From positions 45,015 to 109,014 of the forward strand of contig KB305345.1 in assembly GCA_000328365.1 (NCBI GenBank): a DNA stretch of 64,000 nt, in the 5' to 3' direction. The stretch is from Capitella teleta (lineage: Eukaryota; Annelida; Polychaeta; Capitellidae). The position numbers were made by a program, and so were the translations under genes. A model generated the notes under the pieces. That model saw nothing but the letters and a program-made list of their open reading frames with translations. It was not told where the DNA came from and ran no database searches. Positions within the stretch are counted from its first letter, which is position 1; the number at the start of each line of letters is the position of its first letter. Below are positions 61,001-64,000 of this stretch, piece after piece.

Positions 61001-61792
61001 CTGATTGAGTATATTATAATACACTAACGTATATGAGAAATATCAAAGGGAAACGTAATATCCACGAACTCAAACGCAACTATAAGGACAATTTCGGTGG
61101 AATTCACTCTCATATTTGCCCAAAGTAAGCGTTTGTTATCTTTAACTAAATTGAGTGGGAAATGGTGGCACAATAACGTCAACCTTGTTATTTATAACGG
61201 AAACGGTAAACACGATTACGCAGATTATCATTATAAATCTCATCAGGCACGAATTCTCACAATGAAATTAAAGTATTCTGCTATTCAACACGTGAATGCC
61301 GCTAATCAATGTGACACCTGTGATACCTAAGCATTCAGTCACTTCTATTGATTTGTTATTGATCTTTTATCGGCTTCTCCTTCAATTATTACATTCAACT
61401 TCACCACTAACCGTTAACGACGTAGCGTGTAATAACAGCATCATTTGGCAATCCGTTGTGAAACGCAGATTACCTATGCAGCGCCTGATTAATTAGCTTA
61501 GTTCGTGTAGTATACAACATTGGGTGGATGCAATAACATTTTACAACACCGACCCGAAGAGAGCACGATTCTAGGATACCGTACCTCCGAATTGTGGCCT
61601 TAACCGGATGTCGTATTTCTCAAGAAGGTTCGCAATGGTCCGAGACACGTTCTGCAGGGTGGATGGATCAAGTCCTTCGTCGTTGTTCACTGAACCTGTG
61701 TGACCCTTAACCCCGTAGGTCAGGGTGTATATGAAAAGCAATACAGTAGTCCTCAAAACAGCAGGCATTGCACCCTTCAAAACATAAGCCAT
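41642..61792 (-). CDS. GABA-A receptor beta-like Cys-loop channel subunit, 8 exons, 493 aa
   Basis: Complement of 61585-61792, 56726-56793, 47677-47900, 47278-47360, 45655-45795, 44500-44652, 43479-43711 and 41642-42013; phases agree at all seven junctions. Ligand-gated chloride channel subunit, expected in neuronal or muscle membrane. Signal peptide (~1-29), ligand domain with [23 protein letters not shown] and [11 protein letters not shown], Cys-loop C174-C188 ([15 protein letters not shown]), loop C ahead of [13 protein letters not shown]1 ([18 protein letters not shown]), TM2 with [18 protein letters not shown] (the Ala-Arg of the anion-selective linker), TM3 ([21 protein letters not shown]), a short basic intracellular loop and TM4 ([18 protein letters not shown]). 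The invertebrate beta-type GABA receptor is the closest family I recognise; the ligand is inferred. Exon lengths 68, 83 and 153 equal those of vertebrate GABR genes. Confidence 0.93.
42014..43478 (-). other. Last intron of the GABA receptor gene
   Basis: 1.5 kb. It holds a long A tract with (TAAA)n (43048-43110), a second A-rich tract (43201-43326) and a TGACGTCA site (42498). No coding signal; the open frame 42114-42380 on the plus strand lies wholly within this intron and resembles no family. Confidence 0.65.
43048..43110. repeat. Poly-A and (TAAA)n tract
   Basis: A31 followed by TAAA units, in the last intron of the GABA receptor gene. Its orientation (A on plus) is opposite to the gene. 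Confidence 0.95.
43479..43711 (-). CDS. GABA receptor exon 7 (TM2-TM3)
   Basis: 233 nt, acceptor TTCTTCCAG|, donor TACCAG|GTGAGC. It encodes [22 protein letters not shown]3 and the start of a Lys/Arg-rich intracellular loop ([17 protein letters not shown]). Confidence 0.92.
44500..44652 (-). CDS. GABA receptor exon 6 (TM1 and start of TM2)
   Basis: 153 nt, acceptor CACTCACAG|, donor CGTTGG|GTGAGT. It encodes [22 protein letters not shown]1 and [13 protein letters not shown] at the mouth of TM2. Confidence 0.92.
45655..45795 (-). CDS. GABA receptor exon 5 (loop B and loop C side)
   Basis: 141 nt, acceptor CCATTGCAG|, donor CACAG|GTACGA. It encodes [18 protein letters not shown] and [19 protein letters not shown]. 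The loop C segment carries a Cys (YRC) where vertebrate beta subunits have none. Confidence 0.9.
47278..47360 (-). CDS. GABA receptor exon 4 (Cys-loop)
   Basis: 83 nt, acceptor TTTCCAAG|, donor GTCTT|GTGAGT. It encodes [17 protein letters not shown] followed by [10 protein letters not shown], the complete disulfide-closed Cys-loop with its Tyr-Pro-Leu-Asp tip. Confidence 0.92.
47677..47900 (-). CDS. GABA receptor exon 3
   Basis: Acceptor CTCTTTCCAG|, donor AATGAG|GTGACT, 224 nt, phase 0 in and phase 2 out. It encodes [13 protein letters not shown] (loop D), [18 protein letters not shown] (loop A) and [12 protein letters not shown] (loop E). Confidence 0.92.
47901..56725 (-). other. 8.8-kb intron of the GABA receptor gene
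   Basis: Noncoding DNA separating exon 3 from the 68-nt exon. It includes two TGACGTCA palindromes (49156, 56224) and an A-rich tract (55271-55301). Short open frames at 51539-51961, 52858-53175 and 54432-54770 have no recognisable domain. Confidence 0.65.
56726..56793 (-). CDS. GABA receptor exon 2 (68-nt small exon)
   Basis: Acceptor CTATATTTTCAG|, donor AATATG|GTGAGT. It encodes [19 protein letters not shown] then EVNM, the first strand of the ligand domain. It enters with 2 bases (joins G of exon 1) and leaves in phase 0 onto DYTITIYL. The 68-nt length and both phases match the equivalent vertebrate exon. It lies in isolation, 8.8 kb and 4.8 kb from its neighbours, and is easily missed by gene prediction. 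Confidence 0.9.
56794..61584 (-). other. 4.8-kb first intron of the GABA receptor gene
   Basis: No exon-like sequence seen. A 14-bp inverted pair (AAGTATACAATTCA at ~58462 and its complement at ~58537) brackets a 60-bp loop. The rest is ordinary AT-rich DNA. Confidence 0.65.
61585..61792 (-). CDS. GABA receptor exon 1 (signal peptide, N-terminal helix)
   Basis: ATG at 61792; hydrophobic leader [20 protein letters not shown], then [25 protein letters not shown], the canonical N-terminal helix of the family. Donor TCGGAG|GTACGG, phase 1. It merges what are two exons in vertebrate GABR genes. Confidence 0.9.
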
Positions 61793-64000
61793 TGTCTGTA
61801 TATCCCGGTAGCACTTGAATACGCGTATTCCTGTCTAGAGCATTGTGGGTAGAAGCACGAGCAACGAACACGCAGTGCATATTATTCTGCCCCTTCGCCT
61901 CTTACGCTTCTCAGGTCTGCTGTGGCCTTAAAGCCAGCCTCTGCTGCTGCTACTGCTGCTGTTGCTGGCTGAGCATGCGCCGTACAACCTTCCGTTTCCA
62001 TCGCGAGAAACAGCAAGCTTCAGTGGCGCCATCTACGAGGTATTCCTGCAACCAAAAGTAATCAATATGATGACGGTCGAGAGATGGCAGCACTCGAATC
62101 GATGGTCTAATTAGGTTTCTTTGTTTCTGATAATCGGAAAGCAACACCGCTCTTATTGCGGTTTGGTCACATTCTGCATTAATAGGTAATTGCTGGTTTG
62201 TTAATTAACTACTTATACTCGATAACTCTTATTATAGTGTACATACACGTGCAACAATCCAGCAATAATTAAAAAAAAGAAAAGAATAAACAATGGTGCG
62301 CAAACGGATTACAGTCTCCCTGGAAATGTGAAACAGATCCAAAACAACACCCTATGTCAACATAATACTTAACCAATTCCAACTCTCGAACAAACTGTGA
62401 TGAATAACCGAAAATAAATCCATCCTCTCGAGCATTGCTTCCACATTCTGAGGTTTTCATTCGACGCACAACTGAATCAACAAGTAAGCCCGTCGTCCTA
62501 TGTTCCGAATGAAAGCAGAATTGCAGCCAAGTGTCTTTGACCAAGTGCGTTATGATACTAGCGCCGACGTCAGTTCCTGCAGCTCATGCCAAGTTGTGTG
62601 CGTTGTGAACGTACAGAGCGAAGGTTTTATGGGAAGCAATGATGGCGGTTGGTTGGCCTAGCCAACGTGTTATGGAATAGATGGAGATAGCAGAATTCGG
62701 TTTATTATTAGCATGCATGTACCATCATTATCTGGCTGTTTGAACTGATGACTATCATTCACAAGGACATACCTGAGTTTAATCACCAGCGTATTAGTAG
62801 TATGAATACCTTGTCATTCCTCTTTTATAAAGGGCTGGCATTCATAATGATAGATTATTTTGAAAAGACTTTGATATTGGTTGAGATATTGAGGGGTAAT
62901 TAAATATTTGTTTAAATTGACGGAACCCCAGATCATTCGGTTGATAACCAGAGCGACTTCCGCATGGCTCCGACTGCCTAACTTCCTTATCAGCAGCAAG
63001 GTCTCTCTGTCTTTTGTTGGAAAGCGGACAAAAATAAATGTTTAGAAAAAAAAAAAAAAAAAACATCTCCTTAGAAAGCGATCTCCAGCCTTTAACGAGA
63101 TGTAAAATGACCTCGACGGTATCCAACTCCTTCAAAATGAGGTAATTTGCTGGAGATCTCGTTGTCTGATCTCGAGATTGTATAAATGTGCTTGTATCAG
63201 TAGGCAGGTCAGCCTCAGTCCTGCATATCGTTCAGCCATCCGAAAAACCCTGATGCATAGGATAAGGAATAAGTTTGGTCGATAATTGAAGACACCTAGT
63301 GGGGGCTGTCTCGATTTTCAGAAATAGGTCAGAACTAACATGGCAACTAAGAAAGGTTGTGATGTCATGTGATGACCTGTGTTTTCAAATCTGCAAAAAT
63401 GTGCGTCAAGTGTTCAAGGCTATTTGCAATTATAGAAGAGCAAAGTGCATGCAACGATGTTCAAATGAATGAAATCACACTTTTTATTGGATGCAATTTC
63501 CTTCTAAATTGGTTAAACCATTCAATTCACCCTGAACCATAACACAACATGAGTCCTATAATTTGCACTGAAAATCCCTCGGTACAGAATGACTTAACTG
63601 CTGAATTGTGCGATGGGTGAGAAATAATGCATCACTTTTACAACTCACTCGTTGATTTCTCGATGGTAACACACTCATAGAGCAACAGAGTGAGAATGCT
63701 GGCATAAAGCTAGTGAACCACCATTGTCATTTAATTACCAATGCTCTTCTTTGTTATGCATGCTTTGTTCTTATTCGCAACGAGAGAGCCATGTTGGATG
63801 CTGTGCAATTTCTACAACATAATAAGTGGTATCGTAGCTACATGTAAATATGATTAACCATTTAGTGTAGGTCATATATTTAATGCCATGATTGGAATAC
63901 CACACTCATGAAAACTATGATGATTAGTGTTCAGATTTTATGGCCCAGACCTCGTGTTCATCTACGATGTACATGGATGAAGAACCTTAAGAGTTGTATT
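61793..64000 (-). promoter_or_regulatory. Upstream region of the GABA receptor gene
   Basis: 2.2 kb without a supported exon. Just upstream of the start codon lies a CTG/CAG-rich stretch (61937-61968). A minus-strand TATAAAAG at ~62823-62830 and a plus-strand ATGATGGCGG (62640) are possible core-promoter motifs, but both are short enough to be chance. A poly-A run lies at 63046-63063. The transcription start was not located. Confidence 0.25.

Noticed and set aside
62823-62830. TATAAAAG on the minus strand upstream of the GABA receptor as its TATA box
   Set aside because: 1 kb from the start codon with no supporting initiator or splice evidence; such words are common in AT-rich DNA.

Overview
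The window is animal (metazoan) nuclear DNA: long AT-rich introns and intergenic spacers, GT-AG introns, AATAAA poly(A) signals, simple-sequence tracts and one 50-base assembly gap (29532-29581). The families present point to a bilaterian invertebrate, most likely marine: a THSD1-type receptor, a sigma-class glutathione S-transferase, a DEG/ENaC channel and a GABA-A-receptor-type subunit. A deuterostome such as an echinoderm or hemichordate is plausible, but the sequence alone does not settle this.

Layout. 1-11.4 kb is mostly noncoding. It holds a partial gene of a DUF4806-associated type (4.17-4.74 kb), a complete non-autonomous hAT-like transposon with an exact 8-bp target duplication (5484-6519), a ~145-bp tandem repeat with palindromic boxes (6672-7010) and SINE-like tails. 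11.46-23.49 kb (+) is a four-exon THSD1-like membrane receptor of 965 aa: signal peptide, THSD1 N-terminal region, TSP1 repeat, CUB-like domain, one membrane helix and a long basic tail. It faces, tail to tail, a five-exon sigma-class GST of 209 aa on the minus strand (26.15-24.28 kb). 26.2-34.4 kb is spacer with the gap. 34.6-36.6 kb (+) is a DEG/ENaC channel of 520 aa with an uninterrupted coding region; two normally conserved gating and pore motifs are altered. After a 5-kb spacer, a GABA-A receptor beta-like subunit of 493 aa lies on the minus strand in eight coding exons (61.79-41.64 kb). One of these is a 68-nt exon inside 13.7 kb of intron. 61.8-64 kb is its upstream region.

I see no operon-like logic. 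The four genes look like unrelated neighbours, though two are ion channels (a DEG/ENaC-type cation channel and a predicted anion channel). All splice junctions given were read from the sequence, and the spliced reading frames close in each of the four main genes. No complete new system was recognised. The points most worth checking are the altered DEG/ENaC motifs, the THSD1-like protein with a CUB-like insert and a 48-nt intron, and a roughly tenfold excess of the palindrome TGACGTCA.
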